Assembly (NCBI GenBank): GCA_949987705.1
Contig: OX465282.1
Coordinates: 13,566,501-13,630,500, forward strand
From: Thereva unica
Taxonomy: Eukaryota; Arthropoda; Insecta; Diptera; Therevidae
DNA length: 64,000 nucleotides
Direction of reading: 5' to 3'
Positions 43,390-55,574 of this stretch are shown piece by piece; positions within the stretch are counted from its first letter, which is position 1; every line of letters begins with the position of its first letter. The notes beneath the pieces are model-generated. The model saw nothing but the letters and a program-made list of their open reading frames with translations. It did not search any database and was not told the origin of the DNA. The position numbers and the translations under genes are program-made.

Positions 43390-43650
43390 TTACCTCTTAA
43401 TCTCACGGTTAACCTCTTTCCACGACTGCAAAATATCCTCTTCTTGCTTTCTTTTGACTGTTTCTTCCTCGGAAAGTTTTGAAACACTATACCATATATT
43501 TTCAACAATGTCATAAACAGTTGATTTCGGATATTGAAAAAAAAAATCATATCTTTTGCTGGTGGGTTGGTCCTTCAATAATCACCATTCGTTGACCGTG
43601 CGTTCTGCACTTGGTATTTTGAGCATTGCGGCCACTTTGAAGTTACGTGA
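43390..43650 (-). pseudogene. Possible mariner/Tc1-like transposase N-terminus
   Basis: The minus strand reads VAAMLKIPSAERTVNEW, then after a stop DQPTSKRYDFFFQYPKSTVY DIVENI, resembling the YPKSTVYDVV recognition helix of some mariner transposases. Only about 60 codons remain and the family call is tentative. Confidence 0.4.
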
Positions 43651-43654
43651 ATTC

Positions 43655-45790
43655 TACTAAAAGCAACATACTTTGAAGGACGCCAGCAATGACCTCTTGC
43701 ACGCAAAAAAGCACACAATAATTAAAATTTATCCGGAATTTCGATGACGGATTTTGTTTCTCTGGGCCGACTGGGATATTCTAACTTCAAAATGCTTATC
43801 CATAATCTTCAGATGTGTTATCCTAATAGAATTTTTGCTTAAATGTATTTTATATGGAAGTAATGGAATATTGTATGTTACATCGTACAGATACGATGCA
43901 TGAAATACCAGTAAGTAGTAGTAAAAGTAACTTTCTCATATTTCTTGCCTCTGGGAAGGATCGTAAAAATTTAATATAAAAAATCGTGACATTTAACACA
44001 TCACGCACAGCTGGAAACTTTTACTTCTTTTTTCTAAATCCAAAATGAAATAATATTCTTTTCATCATTTACTGTTAATTAATGGTGGTTCTTAAAAAAC
44101 TGTATGAAAAGAATTTCTTTTAGGCCTTTTAGGTCAATTCTAAAATGAAAATCGCTTTAAAAAATATATCAAATTTCAAAACAACTATTTAAAAATGATT
44201 AAAATACATTACAAATGTCTCGAGAGCTTTCTAAAAAAACCTAACAACAACACCATCTAACAGCAGCTACCGACATCCAAAAAAAATACATAGAAGGTAA
44301 AAGAAAGAGTGAAGTTGAACCGAAACCGAAGAAAATAACGATGTTGGGCTTCAGAAGAAATCAAGTTCAATGAACCTACATCTTTCGTTTTTCTTTTCGT
44401 TTCGGTTTTTTTTTCTTCCACCACCGAACGAACGAACACGCAATCATCACCGCCAGTTGCGCGCGCATACACAAAAGAGGAAAGCATAACTATAGTACAA
44501 CAACAAAAAAAATATAAGCCTGATGGAACAGGTAGGTATGTGCCAAACAGAAAACACACGAAGAAAGAAGAAGGTAAATTGTATGCGACGGAGAGACAGC
44601 AACACCAGAAAACTTTCTTTCATAAAGCGCGCGCGGAAAATATGCATGACGACCCCCAAGCGGCCAACAGCAACAACAAAAATGTATATCGAGAAAGCTT
44701 TTCTATGTAGAACGTTCTAAAATATGCGAGTTTGAAAGCTCTCTCACACACACACGTAAAGTTTTACCTTCAATTTTCAATTAAAAAATTCTTTTCCTCG
44801 TACAAACATAAAATGTGCTTTCGAAATATTCTAAATTTATATTTAAGAACTAAAAAGCCTAAACAAAATTTTCTTTCAGTATGCCTTTGTGCTTCTCCTT
44901 GAGAATCTAAAAGTATAAAAAAAATTGTTTTCCAACAAAGTTCAAGGTCAGTAAACTTCACGTGTTCCGTATACGTAATTGCGTTTATGTGTGCGTTAGG
45001 CTTTTAGTTCTATATATACATATAAACACGACTATATCGAAACTAAACCGGTTTTTATCGTTAAGCATACATAAAATATCTTATATTTTTCGCAAATTCT
45101 TAACAATTATTTTCATTTTATCACCAATATTAACTCATATCCCTACAAATTTATTAAATAATAAAATTAAAAACTTGTTTGCGATATCCTCTTTGCTACA
45201 TCAGCGCCTGAAACCATGATGGTGGTGGCTTTAGTGAACTAAAATTTGAAGCTTTTTGCTTTCAAATGTAAAAATGGTTTTGTTAGAAGGTGTATAGCTT
45301 CTACTATTCACTAACAGATGGCGATTGTGATACACAAAATAACTTGATGGGGAAAACAAACTTGATAAAGCTTTTTTTAGGAAAGTTTGGAAAGCTTCTT
45401 TTCGGGAAGATTAGAAACTTTTTGTGATTTATGATTGGTGATAGAAATTTTTTGGTGATGATGTCAAATTATGGTAAATTCTTTCTTGTTTTATAATTAT
45501 GCGAGTTATGTGAGTATGGGGGAACATGTGGGGGCGAACGCCTAATAATTTCCTCAGAAGATGATGGAATGGCCCTCGATTTGAGACATTTCTTTCAAAA
45601 CCCGAGACGAATTGAATATGAACAAAGCTCTGTTGGCAAGTATTCGCAAGTCTTTCTCCTCATGGGGTGCCTTTTCGGAAGGAGACGATTGAATTGCGAG
45701 AGTCCTTTGCGCCATAAAACAGAGATTTAAGGTGGTTTGGCTGAGGGTTACCAATCCATTCCCACTAAAACACCTTTGCTACGATTCGAC
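43655..45790. other. AT-rich DNA, no gene seen
   Basis: AT-rich with purine-rich stretches and a CACACACAC tract near 44748. 45540-45790 is less AT-rich and may belong to the LINE fragment that follows. Confidence 0.4.
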
Positions 45791-46080
45791 GACCAAGGCC
45801 TCAGAGTTGGATGAACAACACACGAACTAGGACACGAATTGGAACTACTTTTGATCGACGTTTGGATGAATTTGTCAACGAGATGAAACGATATAATATC
45901 AAAATCGCGGGGCTTAGCGAGCCCAGATGGCTGGATGCCGGGAGCATATCTCTCCGAACGGTGAATACTCACATTCTGGCAAGAACCAAACCAAAACTGT
46001 ACTACGGTAGTCAAAGGGGAGACATCATTGTTTAGATGAGTGATTTAATTGTACTCATCGAGTCTAGCAACGCCGGCCTT
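45790..46080 (+). pseudogene. RTE-like LINE endonuclease N-terminal fragment
   Basis: The plus strand encodes RLDEFVNEMKRYNIKIAGLS EPRWLDAG, which matches the opening of RTE-type AP endonucleases (LxxELxRYxIDIxGLSExRW, with the catalytic Glu kept). It then reads KLYYGSQRGDIIV before a stop. Downstream sequence to about 47300 (including frames at 46036-46446 and 46624-46863) is GC-richer and probably transposon-derived but I could not identify it. Confidence 0.5.
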
Positions 46081-46089
46081 GAGCACACA

Positions 46090-49000
46090 ATTTTAAATCA
46101 GGCTGAAGCCACGTTACTAACAGCAATTGGTGTAGTTCCCAGCATAGTTGAGAGAACTTACTTTTGTCACATGAATATACCCAAGAACAGCACCTCCTGC
46201 TCCATCGGAAAGGCGACCCGAAACCGACGACCGCTTTTAGAAGACGGATGGCCAGCCCGAAAACATTTTAGACGTTTTACTCCCGGCTCTGCGTGGCCCC
46301 TGAAGAAAAAAAGAGGGATACCACGCATTAGATCCTCTCGATCCTTTCCAGGCCACAATAACCCGGCGAAAGGGATGAAGGCTACAGACATACGATTTGG
46401 ACTGGCGTTCAAAAAAGAACTCCGACGCACCCATAATGAAGCCTAGAACGATTCCAAAGGCAACCTTCTGCTAAATGGTAGAAAGTGTCACAATGGACCT
46501 GCTTGCGACTGACTATCCGAAGACTCTCCTGGCCACGGAAGGTGATTGCCGATTTGGGAGGGCTTAGATCGCGCCCCGGGCAGCTGCTCCTAGCCTGCAC
46601 GGACTCGGTTCGGGCCACGTAAAGTGATGGGCCGTCTTGATCCCTGGGAAGACGCAATCCTCGCCGATGTATACGAGGACAAGCTGCCCCACAGCCATGT
46701 TGTGGTCAGGTACATCCCGGCGGCAACAGAAGACCACACTAATATTAGGTTGAGCAGGATACGGGTTCAAACGAGGATCATAAGGAATCAGAAGCGAAGT
46801 GTATTCCACAAAGTGCACTACCCATCATTTACAGCGATGACTTTCTCTGTGGAGGTCTATTGAGAAACTGAAGCGGACGGAAGACCAAATGGGCCAAAAG
46901 CTTGTTTGAGCACAACTTAAAATCAAGGCGGCATAAAAGCCCATAACCATAACATCAGCCAAACTTGTAATGTCCCCTCAGCGACTGCCAGACCTAGTGA
47001 GCGACCCCGACCATTCCCGCTTCGATCGCCAAGGAAACAGAAACCCCGAGATAACCACCTGAATCCTAGCAGGAGTCTGCTCCGGGAATGGTAGACGTAA
47101 GTTTCTCGAATGCCAGGATGGTGATCATTGCATTTTGACTCTCTCCGAAATCTCAATATCACTAACCCTAATCCTGAAACCACAAGCTAAATAATTAGCG
47201 AGGCAACACCCAGCCCAAAAGGCACGCAAACTATGAGGTGGAGGGGAGTGGGGGACCAATTTCCATGCACATTCAAATACACATGACGAAGCAAAACCTA
47301 TTGATGTAGTATTATAGAAGAAATTGTGTATCAAAGCAAATATCTACGATATATCCAAGTCTTTACTTTCACAATTTTTTAGTTATAATTAAAAATAACA
47401 AAATCTACCTTAATATTCTAGCACATTCTATAAAAACAACGTCAAAACAGCATCATCGAAAAATTCCCCCCAAATATTGCACAAAAAATTGTTTTATAAT
47501 TTATTTTTATCAATAAAAACACGAAACGGTGACTTTTTCCTCATCTGATTTGATATTTACTCTACAGTGTAAATTCCCATAAAATCAGGTCAAATCGGTT
47601 CATTGGCCTAGCCCACACACCTGCACCGAGACCTTGCATGAACTATTGCATAGCAGCCAGCACTCAATAGCAGCAGCAGCATACCCCAGCAAAACTTTAT
47701 TCACCAGTAAACACTTGGTTGCACTCGAAAACTTTCGAAGTTTACCCCCTCCTCGCCCCTTCGTCACGTCGTTTCACACACAGCACAGCACACCCTCAGT
47801 TGCACCCCTCTTTTCCAGTGCTTAAGTAGCTGCATCCTGGTGCATATATATGTGTTCATATTTCACAGACAAGTGTGACGTAGAAGCTCGCTGAGTGCAC
47901 CATGCGGGGCTACGTCGCGGTGCCATAATTTTTATTGTAAAACCCGTTCACCACCATTAAATAACCACCTTCCTCCCTCCTCCTTCCTCTATCTCTCTCT
48001 CGGGCTGTTTACGCCTTCTCTGTGCACATTTTTCAGTATTTTTTTTAGTTCAGTGCGCGCATATTGTGAATGCACCGCGGAATGACACGAGAGAGAAGTG
48101 TTGGGAGGAGGGGGTAGGGGAGCGGAGAGTGCTTAAGTGAAGTGCTGATTGCATCGCGATCTGCAGCATGCATGCATGCGGTGCTTGCAAAAGTCAACAG
48201 CCCCAGCGCCGCTCTGCTGCTGAACGAACGTCAAGAGTTAAGTTCGGCCACGTTCTGGTGTTCTTGACTTGGTTTCCTTTAAGCGAACCAACAACCTACG
48301 GCAACAGATCTCAAAATCTAGACTTTCTGAGTCGCCATGAACTGCATACTGCACACGAGAATGAGGATAAATGAGTGTGCGTGTTTTTATCGCTTGTTTT
48401 ATAATTATTCTTTTCGTTCGTTGCTGCTTGAACTTCACCCAAAAAAAGTTTCATAATTTTATTCCAAATATGAAGTATCCTCCTCCTTCCCTCCTTCCCA
48501 CCCTCCAAAACACTTCAAGGTTAAGAGCTTTTATTTCAAGCTTTCGAGGATGACAAGAACAACAAGAAGAAGACACCGCAACGAAACGTACATTATTAAT
48601 TTGGGAGTTTTTTTTGGAATATTTGAAAGGAAATTCTATAACGAAATAGTAGAACCAGAGAGGTAGTGGGGAGGGGTGAGTGTTAAAGAACAAAATTCTT
48701 CGTTGGTGTTGTAGATCCATTCTAGAGTGTGCGGCTACTAGTAGAGTGTGCTCTGGCTGGCGCTGATGGTGTTCTGTTAAATTTAGATCGAGGCCATTTG
48801 TTACAATGCTACAAGTACATTGACTTATCTCTCATTCTCTTTTTCCGTCAACTGACGGATTCTTATACTGAATCACGAAGAACGGTGGCGGGGTGGGAGA
48901 AGACAGCCGTGGGTCGAGCTATGGAATTAGGATGCATTTTTCATGCATGCAACCCGAACGAGGTGAAAGGTAAATTTAATTTTTTTTTATATTCAGTAAT

Positions 49001-50085
49001 AAATTTGTGTTGGGTCATGCATATGGTGATGTATCGAGTTTTTCAAGGGCTCTAGATAAATTAGTGTAAAAATAGATAAAAAAGAAATACACGAAATAAA
49101 TTAGGTCAAACAAAAGATAAGTTTTTCTGAATGTATATGTGCCCCCCGCTCACTCATAATATATGTCTAACATCATGCCGAAACAAAAAAATCCTCTGTC
49201 CTTCAGTGAAGACTTCTTGCCAAAAAAAGTATTTGCTTCAGAAGCATACATCCTTGTGTATTTATGCCCCAAATAAACAGGAAAGCAAACAGTTTCATAC
49301 TTTTGTAAAAAAAAATATTATGATAAGCTGTTCCATACTATTGACCCACAATATACGTGGACGCATGAAGGGCACGCAAAAATCTTTTTTTTTAATTAAG
49401 GGAGACGTACCGAGATGGAAAATATTATTCCTTTGTGCTTCAGAGAGAGCCTATTGCCCAAAAAAGTATTAGAAGCATTAGAACTGATCGACATTGAAGA
49501 AGACAAGAAGTTCCTAATTGCTAAACGGGAAAAGCGTGTCGTGATAAGATGTGTAATGTTGATTTAACACTGCCAAAATAAGAATGGCGTTTGGGAAAAA
49601 GTAAGTTTAAAGAGGACGGAAAAAGAAAAACAGACAATAAAGTCTCGCGAAGAGAGGGCAGTTTTAGCCTCTTCATGATCAAAATCGAAAGTGGACGGTA
49701 AAGAGCCATTTCCGTCAACATTTGGAGTGCCTCCGAAGAATAAACGGAAGAAAATATTGTATCAAAACTTGGCGGCTTGTCTTGACGTTACTAAACTGAG
49801 TGATAGGAATGCAGCGTTGGTTTGGACTTCTGTAATTTACCCTACCTAGGTGTCGCGTCCAAAATCTGTCGGTCGATGAAATTTGTCCCGTTTAAAAAGT
49901 CATAACACTTTGACGAGAATAATTGTTTTGTTTTTAATTGATCCTACTGGTTGCGGCAAATGTAATGCCGAGAAATATCCCTGAGAATGTGGTGATTGAG
50001 CCCGCGCAACTGAACTCCCGTTACAAGTCAAACTTTGTTATTGACTTCATGCGAATTTCGCTTTTATTGAGTGCCACTCAACGAC
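46090..50085. other. Mixed unassigned DNA; no gene established
   Basis: 46090-47320 is GC-richer with broken frames, likely old transposon. 47330-49470 is AT-rich with CTCTCTCTC near 47991 and a TGCATGCATGC stretch at 48167. 49470-50080 is unassigned. A perfect Rev-erb/ROR-type site AAATTAGGTCA is at 49098-49108 (plus). No coding exon was recognised on either strand. Confidence 0.4.
49098..49108 (+). promoter_or_regulatory. Candidate Rev-erb/ROR-type monomer site
   Basis: AAATTAGGTCA fits the WAWNTRGGTCA consensus bound by E75/Rev-erb and HR3/ROR monomers. My rough estimate is one or two chance matches in 64 kb of this base composition, so this is only a candidate. Confidence 0.2.
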
Positions 50086-50089
50086 GTCG

Positions 50090-50770
50090 AGCTCTTTGCA
50101 GCCACTAATAATTTACATCAAATTGTGGATCATCCCACGAGAATTTCTTGATGTTGCTGATCAAGGAGCCTATCTCCATGTTCTTTTCTTTATTCTCATC
50201 CAGAACGTTACTCCGTTGAAGTTTATTCACCTCGGACCACTGCTTAGTCAGGGCTAGCTTATCATTCAAATTCTCAACCCCCAAACCAGTTAGAAGGACT
50301 GTATGGCATTGTGCGAAGGCTAATTGGCTAGGGCTTGTTCATTATTTTCAATCGACAACAAACTGAGAAGTAAACTCCTTAATGCAATTTCTGGTATCAA
50401 CAACTTCTGGCCCTTGATAAGTCTCCAGCTCTGGTAAGCTCTCCAGGAATCAATTTTATCGCCTTATCTGCAATCCCCTCCAACCCAATTCATTTTCATG
50501 CGAACTCTACAAACTAGTAATTCGTTTGAAAATTGACCAACTCGACGGTGGAACAATCTTTCGAAGTCAGTATTTCCGAACTCCTACAACATCCAAGAGT
50601 TCAAAAGCAGGGTTCATCGTCACCTTCTCCAACAACCTTCCAAACTTTCATAACCCCTAACCTATTCCTCCCGTACTAAGCTTACTGCTAGACATGACGT
50701 GACAAACGACATAACAGACTGGTAGTACAAAGGGTGACTCCTGAGCTTAGACTACCCGAAAAAAGTGATA
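50090..50770 (+). pseudogene. Jockey-like LINE: endonuclease piece joined to 3' tail
   Basis: 50100-50260 reads TNNLHQIVDHPTRIS and, after shifts, HPERYSVEVYSPRTTA, resembling the LNLxQLVxxPTR ... YSVxVxSPLGxSDH end of Jockey endonucleases. 50520-50770 is the family 3' tail (GTGGAACAATCTTTCGAAGT, TACAACATCCAAGAGTTC, AAGCTTACTGCTAGACATGA). The whole reverse transcriptase is deleted. Confidence 0.6.
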
Positions 50771-50859
50771 TATGTAGTTTTCGTTAAATTCGAAGATGAC
50801 TAGGTAATGCAATCTCATCAAAAGTAAGGCGACCGCTATTTAAGCCTATTGTACACTCA

Positions 50860-51530
50860 AATTTGTAGACCACACTTCTCTAAAAGTTTCAGAAGTATGC
50901 ATTGCTTAGACTTGATCCATACATGCAAAGTTGAGCCAAACACTCTGACTGTGCGGACTATTGCAGTATAGTGACAAAGAGAACAAGATGAAGGGCAGAC
51001 GTCCTCCTTAGAGAAAAATCTAAAGGCGTGGATATATTTCATCAGAATGTGACGATCAAAGGCCTTCACCAAAACTTTAGTATCTGGAATAGATACTGCC
51101 ACTCTGCTCTGGTAGAAAGCGCACGTATTTTCATTGCGTTCGAAGCACAAATGTTCAGGATTCAGGCGAGGATGACCGGATTGAGAATAACTAGTCAACC
51201 TAGGCGCGGACCCCCCCGGCTTTGCCATTGCGACAAGGAGCTTCGTATTGAGCTTCAGCATTACTTACACCATTCTCCTCACATCCTCCGATCCCATTAT
51301 TTGCTCCAGCGGTATCTCCACGATAGCCCTGTGCTCTCCAAACCACGCGCATTGAAAGAAGAAATACTTAGTGTCTTCTGGGCATTCTAGGCAGAACGGT
51401 GAATCGTCCAACCTGAAGCCATTAAGCTCCATGTTCAGAAACTGCATGAGGTATAGTAACTTACTTCCCCATGTTCCTTTATAAACCACTTCACCATATT
51501 TGGCAGTCGTCAGTCAACTATTCCCCACCT
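50860..51530 (-). pseudogene. LINE C-terminal zinc-finger region (R1/I-like)
   Basis: 51265-51489 on the minus strand reads KLLYLMQFLNMELNGFRLDD SPFCLECPEDTKYFFFQCAWF, the C-x2-C ... C end of R1/I-clade LINE proteins (SPxCPxCxxxxEtxxHxFxxCPxF) with the usual His replaced. 50857-51261 on the same strand is an open frame of 134 codons without a recognisable domain, probably the flanking part. Confidence 0.5.
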
Positions 51531-51659
51531 CCCTTGGCATTTCAAAAAATCAAGAAACGACCCTAAGCCTATTATTGGCACGCCTTGGGGGATAAACCCG
51601 ACGGGTACCTACACCTTGACGGAAAATTGTATAACGCCGTGACGGCATGTCGTAATACT

Positions 51660-52120
51660 TGTCCTGAGTTGTTGAATTAAGTTGAGATGAGTAATAATTT
51701 GTTTTAAGAGTTGCGTTAAAAGTTGAGTTAAGAGCTAAATTAATAGTTCAATTACGGGTTGACTTTAGATAAGTCGAGTTGAGTAAGGCAAGGGTTGAGT
51801 TTAGAGTTGAAATAAGGAGTCAGTTTGGGAAAACGGAGTTAAGATAAGTTAAGAGTTGGTTGAAGAGTTGCGCCAACATTTGAGTTAAGAGTTATGTTAA
51901 GATTTAAGTCAAGAATGGTGATAGCGCTAAGTTAAGCTTTGAGTTTAGCTAGATAAGTCCAGTTGAGCTACGTTTTTTTAAGAGAAGGGAATATTTTAGT
52001 TTGGAGTTGTGGTAACGGTTGAGTTTAGGTAACTGTAATTGAGGTAAGAGGTGGTTTAAGAGTTGCGCCAAGAGTAAAGAATTAAATTGAGCTTAGATAA
52101 GTTGAGTCATGAGTTGAGAA
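51660..52120. repeat. GAGTTA-type cryptic repeat tract 3
   Basis: About 460 bp of irregular GAGTTAAG / AAGAGTTG / TTTAGATAAGT words on the plus strand; same family as the tracts at 15190 and 42940. Confidence 0.75.
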
Positions 52121-52124
52121 CAGC

Positions 52125-55100
52125 TGACAAAATCAAGGAAGATGATACTAATATCTCTAAAACGTAGATTTCATATTATGCACATGGAATCTATAACTCT
52201 TCTAAATTTTTATTTCTAAAAAAACATTCAAAGCGTTTCAATTAAAGAAACACAACCCTCAAAATTCCACAAACATAATACAAAAAAAACAAATTCGCAA
52301 AACTATTAACCTAGACTTTGATTTCATAATTTCCATACAGTTTTTTTTGTTCAACAACTTCAAATTAAAAAAAAAACTATCATTAACAAATTCATTAAAA
52401 AATATCCATACTCTGCTATATTCTGTCTAAAGTAAAAAAAACTACACTTGGCCCAATCTCTAATAGATATAATGTACAATAAATATCAACTACTCAGTGT
52501 AACCGCTTCCAACGTTGAAGGTCGTACATTGGCACAGTACGTTTACCCCAGAAAATAATGTTCATATACTCTCTCTTCTGTGTACACGTCCTCCATCACC
52601 CCATTCCCCTCCACAATCTCATCCAGTTGCCTCCCTCTTTGCCCCATGCCTACCGCTTGTGTGCCAATATAACCAGCAGCAGAAGCAACATCATCAGGCC
52701 AGGCCAGCGCGCTCTGGCAAGGCAGTCGTCGTCAAGCCAAGGCAGGCAGGGACGATGAACAACACAGCAGCACACCATGCTATTTTTTTTGCTATTGAAC
52801 CGTTCGTAGTAGCACACAAATGTTCCTTCTCTCTATTTGACCTCAGTTTTGTGCTATTCTCCACACAATTTTTCCCCGGTCAATCTACCTCACCAAAACT
52901 TCTAGTCTACTACATACACCTTATAGTCAACTCCTATTAAAAATAACACGCAAACCCTCCACCCCCGCAATTTTTCGGAATCAAATACACCAATTCTCTC
53001 TCAAATATCAAATATTTGTTGTTGTTGTTGTGGCAGTATCAGATAGCAACAGAAAAGCTTTGAAGACAATATTCTCTTCTCTCGTTTCTCATCCTTGTAT
53101 TTGATATAGTTTTATCCATCCTCCCACCATCTCTTGCACTCTTTGCATAGAATTCAAACAGACGAAGAAAAGAAAAAAAACAGGGAACTGTGATTTTCCA
53201 TTCCAGGATTCTTTCTTTTTAAAGAAAAGAAGAATATAAGTCTTACGACAGTAAAGGATATATAAAAAAGCTTTCATTTTCAATTTTCCCACAACCCTTA
53301 TCTATCCCTCCCCCAATTTGAAATCATCATCAAGAAGATCAGACAACTTATTCAAAAATTAGAGCACGTACTTGAGAGAAAAAAATCGCTGGCACACATT
53401 TTTTCGCAATTAAACTAGGACGATGATTTTCAGTGACGATAGTACTAAAAACCCAACAAAAAAGCTTCGATTCCATTCAAAGTCATATACCAAATTTGGA
53501 AGAAAAGCTTTTGCACCCCGTGTCGACCTGTAATTAAGCCAGAAGCAATTTCATAAAATAAACATCACACTCAGCATATACAAGTGGGTGGGTGACCGAA
53601 AGAGAGTGTCCGAGTGACAGAAATAACTAAAAATAGCGCGCCTTTCTCGTCCCCATTCCTGCCATTTTACTTACCCTAAACCCACCCCGTTCTCCCGCCT
53701 CGGGGGACAACTCTAAAGCATGGCAATCTCATCCCAACATGACGGGTAGCTAAAAAGCTTTCCCCCTTTTTAACAATCAGACACACTTTGTGGCCTAAAT
53801 GCCTTGAAAAATAAATAATTGCAAACACAAACATCTGCACACGCAAAGACACCACACACACACACAAAGCGCACAAAATATACAGTTAAAAAAGCTCCCT
53901 TTTAGCGCCATATGCTGCAGGACACACCACTACACAAAAACTACACGCAGTGTCGTTTCCCACCCCGCACGCATACACACATATCTATGATGTACAGGTT
54001 TCGACACGCGTCCCCTGAAATGGCTCATGTAGCCTTCAAATTGCGCTTAGAGCTTTCGTCGTTCATTGACCCGACGTGTCGTTCACGACCTACTTGTGTA
54101 CATGGAGGGAGACTGAAGCTTTCGCGCGCCCGACGCCCCCTTGTTCCACATTTAATTCATCGTTCTCTTCTTTTTTTCGCAGAAACTTTTGATGCAGCGT
54201 GCGGTAATTTTCAAGTTTTTCCCTTCGTTCTCTCCCTCTCCTTCTTCTCTCCTCCATCATCTTATTTTCATCGTTCATTCTTTCATGTTGCTTTTCCTCC
54301 CATGAGACACACCATGGCGGATGGGGTAGTCCCTCGCCACACAACAACAATACACGCTGTCGAAAGCTTATTTTTTTGCATCACTCGCATATTCCTTTCA
54401 CACGAGTGTGTCGCACACGCTTTCAAAAAATGCGAAAAAGACGCGTGTGTGCACGAGTATATGCGACCATTTCTGGCGGATGCAACGAGGGAAATCGCTT
54501 TCAGTTTCACATCGCACATGTTTTGTGTTGTGCTGTCATTGATGGCGCTGCTGTGTTATTGACGCGGATGAAGCCAGACGTAATTTTGTTGTTGTTGAAA
54601 TTTTTTTACTTTATTTTTTCACTGTCGCCGCAGCAGCAGCATCGAGATTTTCACGATTACGAGGAGGTGAAGTAGATTTTATGATGGCGTTGCGTCGCTG
54701 CGGGGGTTTAGACAGAGACGAAGAAAACTGATGACGCATTTTGTAAAGCAGAACGTACTGTATTTCTTTTTTCGTTTCACCTTTATTTGTGAATTTATAA
54801 GTAGAGATACCGCACTAGCATCACAAACAGGTGCATGGCCATTGGGTGGGGTGGGGGGGGGGGGGGGTCGGACTACAAAATATTTGGTGCAGCTTGATGA
54901 GGGGTGACGCGCAGCGATGATTAATTAAATAGACGACATCGTCATTATTATTCATTCATTAACATTAAAATGTCGTAATTATTCGGGATGAAATTCGGAG
55001 GGAAGTGTTTTTTTTATGTTATTTTGTGAATGAAGAAGATTATGCAGGAGATCGAAGGTAGCTATGTAAAATAAAAGAAATATGTCCGATGACAATCACG

Positions 55101-55430
55101 GCATGTGAACACCTATTAAACGAGTTCAGAAAAAAAGCTGCTGAAGGAGGATAATTCCAAAGGGTAGAAATTTCGTGAAATAGACCAGTAGGCAAACCCA
55201 GGAGAACATGGATAGACTCTGTCACGGCTGACGCAGAGACATGCTCAATATCCGCTATTGAGTCATGCTAGAGGAGACGACTCGATTTGAACAAGAAAAA
55301 TAGAAAAGAGATATTGCACAGACTCCAAACATATGAGAGGAGAATTAGCCTTACGAGCGAGCTTATATGTGCTTTCGGAACAACTTAGAACACAGCTTGT
55401 TGCATTCGGGTATTCGCCCAACTCGACGAG
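52125..55430. other. AT-rich to mixed DNA, no gene established
   Basis: It includes CT-rich runs, a TTGTTGTTGTTGTTG microsatellite (53014-53030), a CACACACAC tract (53854) and a 17-bp G-run (54851-54867). A 216-codon plus-strand frame (53912-54562) has biased composition and no recognisable domain; I do not call it. Purine-rich and CG-containing patches (54000-54720) could be regulatory for upstream E75 promoters, without direct evidence. Confidence 0.4.
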
Positions 55431-55431
55431 T

Positions 55432-55570
55432 TGTTCTTTTTCTCCTATTTTGATCCGTTAGCTGGCGGTCCAAGCGGGACGTTCCACAACAGATACCCTC
55501 CGGTGGTGCCGCTGGGTCTAGAACTCCATTCACGATTCGTTTCCATTCTTGCCACGTTTCTAGCCTCGTC
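55432..55570. repeat. Dispersed repeat, copy 1 (pair with 56712-56815)
   Basis: TTTGATCCGTTAGCTGGCGG TCCAAGCGGGACGTTC ... GGTGCCGCTGGGTCTAGAAC recurs 1.28 kb downstream as TTTGATCCGTTAGCTGGCGG TCCAGCGGGACGTCCC ... GGTGCCGCTGGGTCTCAAAC. Both are followed by ATTCACGA. Probably the 3' end of a LINE. Confidence 0.75.
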
Positions 55571-55574
55571 GTCT

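Noticed and set aside
46036..46446. 136-codon plus-strand frame beside the RTE fragment
   Set aside because: No motif on either strand; flanked by transposon debris.
53912..54562. 216-codon open frame on the plus strand
   Set aside because: No recognisable motif; Phe/Ser/His-rich with CT-run coding; an overlapping minus-strand frame is equally long-looking. No evidence of a gene.
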